Assembly (NCBI GenBank): GCA_017452215.1
Contig: JAFTMU010000178.1
Location: forward strand, 1 to 5,209
Source: Clostridia bacterium
Lineage (GTDB): Bacteria > Bacillota > Clostridia > Oscillospirales > CAG-272
Length of the DNA: 5,209 bases
Reading direction: 5' to 3'
The position numbers were made by a program, and so were the translations under genes. Shown piece by piece: positions 3,968 to 5,209 of the stretch. Position 1 is the stretch's first letter. Every line of letters starts with the position of its first letter. The notes under the pieces were generated by a model. The model did not search any database. It saw only the letters and a program-made list of their open reading frames with translations, and had not been told where the DNA came from.

Positions 3968-5209
3968 ATGCACGTTTTTCATAACCGCCCCTTATGCGTA
4001 TGCTGCTGCGCCTTTGTCTGTTGCGCAGGTGTGGCGTTTTATCTTTCCTTTACTTGGGCGCTGATTCTCGCTATTGCTGCCATGTTGCTCGCTTTTGTGT
4101 TCCTTTTTCTCTACCTTAAAAAGCGCACAAAATCCTTCTTCTTACTGTCACTGTGCTTATTTTTGGCATTTTCGGCTGCGATATCCTCCTTTCTGTTTTT
4201 TCATGTTAAGTTTCCCAAATATCAAGCTTACGTAGGAAAGGAATGCTACGTAGAAGGAACCGTGATCAAAAATCTCCGCCCGCTCCCTTACGAGTCCACC
4301 TTTCAAGTGGAGCTTTCCTCCATCAACGGAACTCCGTGCAAAATCGATGCAAAGCTCGATTGTCAATATGCTTCTGCGATGCAGGTAGGGGATCGCTTTT
4401 CTGCCACTGCCACCGCCCGTTCCTTTCAAACAAAAAACGGGGATGAAACAGCCTCCGCCTTAAAAGAGGGAATGCTGCTGGCTTTCGTTTGCTCCTCTCA
4501 TGAGGATTGTGAGATCTTGGAAGAAACAAGCAACTCCGCTCGCATTTTCTTTATTCAGTGGAATGAACGTCTTTCCTATCGTCTCAACAGCGTTCTGGGA
4601 AAAGCCACAGGAGCATTGGCGTCTGCTTTATTGCTTGGAAACAGGGAGGCGCTTGATACCGACGTCACCTTGGCGTTTGAGCGTTGCGGGGTAACGCATC
4701 TGTTGGCATTGAGCGGATTACATATTTCCATCCTGATCGGCGCATTTGACCTTTTTCTGCGCAAGCTGTTATGCCCAAGAGCCCCAAGAACAGCGGCTCT
4801 TGTTTTGCTTTCTCTCGTCTACCTGATGCTTACAGGATGCGCTCCCTCTACCTGCCGTGCAGTGTTGATGTTTTTGATCCTATCACTCGGCTTTTGTTGG
4901 AAGGCGGAATACGATTCCGTCACAGCACTTTTCTTTGCTCTTGCACTTATGATTTTCCTGGGTCCCAATGCAATTCTTGATATAGGAATGTGGATGTCCT
5001 TTGTAGCGGCAGGCTCTATCGTGATTTTCTGGCCACTCTTTCAGAAAAAGACGACCGAGCTCTCACGGAAAAAGCTTTTGCCAAAGCGGTGCTTTCAGCT
5101 TTTATCATCCCTTACAGGCGCCTTTTTCGTCGGCTTGATCGCCAATCTTGGATTGATGCTGATCCAAGTGCTCGTCTTTGGGAGACTCTCTTTGATGTCG
5201 ATTCCCGTC
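3968..5209 (+). CDS. comEC: ComEC/Rec2-family competence DNA-uptake channel (3' partial)
   Basis: The frame is open from ATG 3968 to the window end, giving the first 414 residues; full family members usually have about 600-800. ComEC forms the membrane channel through which single-stranded DNA enters during transformation. Seen in order: two or three membrane segments at about 11-28, 29-50 and 57-78; a soluble part at about 80-190 ('YVEGTVI' at 94-100, 'MQVGDRFSATATA' at 138-150) fitting the N-terminal DUF4131/OB-like domain; then the competence domain with 'ASALLLGNREALD' (218-230), the hallmark HLLALSGLHISILIG (244-258), 'TGCAPSTCRAVLMF' (289-302) and 'ILDIGMWMSFVAAGSIVIF' (336-354), plus further hydrophobic helices. 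AAGGAG (3954-3959) lies 8 bases before the ATG. No stop or frameshift is seen. The C-terminal metallo-beta-lactamase-like domain, if present, lies outside. It is divergent from acpP, and I see no clear promoter in 3892-3950. An unusual cysteine cluster occurs at residues 10-19. Confidence 0.93.
   Translation, partial: MHVFHNRPLCVCCCAFVCCAGVAFYLSFTWALILAIAAMLLAFVFLFLYLKKRTKSFFLLSLCLFLAFSAAISSFLFFHVKFPKYQAYVGKECYVEGTVIKNLRPLPYESTFQVELSSINGTPCKIDAKLDCQYASAMQVGDRFSATATARSFQTKNGDETASALKEGMLLAFVCSSHEDCEILEETSNSARIFFIQWNERLSYRLNSVLGKATGALASALLLGNREALDTDVTLAFERCGVTHLLALSGLHISILIGAFDLFLRKLLCPRAPRTAALVLLSLVYLMLTGCAPSTCRAVLMFLILSLGFCWKAEYDSVTALFFALALMIFLGPNAILDIGMWMSFVAAGSIVIFWPLFQKKTTELSRKKLLPKRCFQLLSSLTGAFFVGLIANLGLMLIQVLVFGRLSLMSIPV

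Noticed and set aside
4157..4429. Minus-strand 90-codon frame, and other short frames inside comEC
   Set aside because: They lie in other frames of the continuous comEC coding sequence and have no initiation signal of their own.

Overview
The window looks like ordinary chromosomal housekeeping DNA from a Firmicute, most likely a member of the Clostridia. Reasons: strong purine-rich Shine-Dalgarno sites before almost every gene, near-consensus sigma-A promoters with 17-bp spacers, AT-rich intergenic gaps, a DUF1836 protein (a family mainly of Firmicutes), and ComEC and TruB sequences of Gram-positive type. The genus cannot be fixed from the sequence alone.

Layout. Positions 1-447 (+) hold the C-terminal part of a DUF1836 putative DNA-binding regulator, cut by the left edge. 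A strong bidirectional hairpin terminator separates it from a convergent three-gene minus-strand operon, transcribed trmB -> nitroreductase-family gene -> truB (2660 down to 498). The genes are nearly contiguous (14 nt, then 1 nt) and are driven by an extended -10 promoter at about 2695-2723. Divergent to it, a consensus-like promoter (2763-2791) drives a CDP-alcohol phosphatidyltransferase-family membrane enzyme (2828-3388, +). Positions 3389-3570 form a hairpin-packed convergent gap holding a terminator for each flanking gene plus two further palindromes. An acyl carrier protein gene (3571-3801, -) follows, with a perfect TTGACA-17-TATAAT promoter. Divergent to it, the first 414 codons of a comEC/rec2 DNA-uptake channel gene (3968 onward, +) run off the right edge.

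Functional themes. The operon pairs two tRNA modification enzymes (m7G46 and pseudouridine-55) with a flavoprotein of unknown substrate. The phosphatidyltransferase and acyl carrier protein both relate to membrane lipid synthesis but are separate convergent units. ComEC would form the membrane channel for DNA uptake. Nearly all of the sequence is accounted for. I see no tRNA, rRNA, insertion sequence, phage gene, CRISPR array or defence system, and no convincing undescribed system. The points most worth checking are the hairpin cluster at 3391-3561, the unassigned nitroreductase inside a tRNA-modification operon, the terminator arm duplicated in the end of the DUF1836 gene, and the cysteine-rich ComEC N-terminus.
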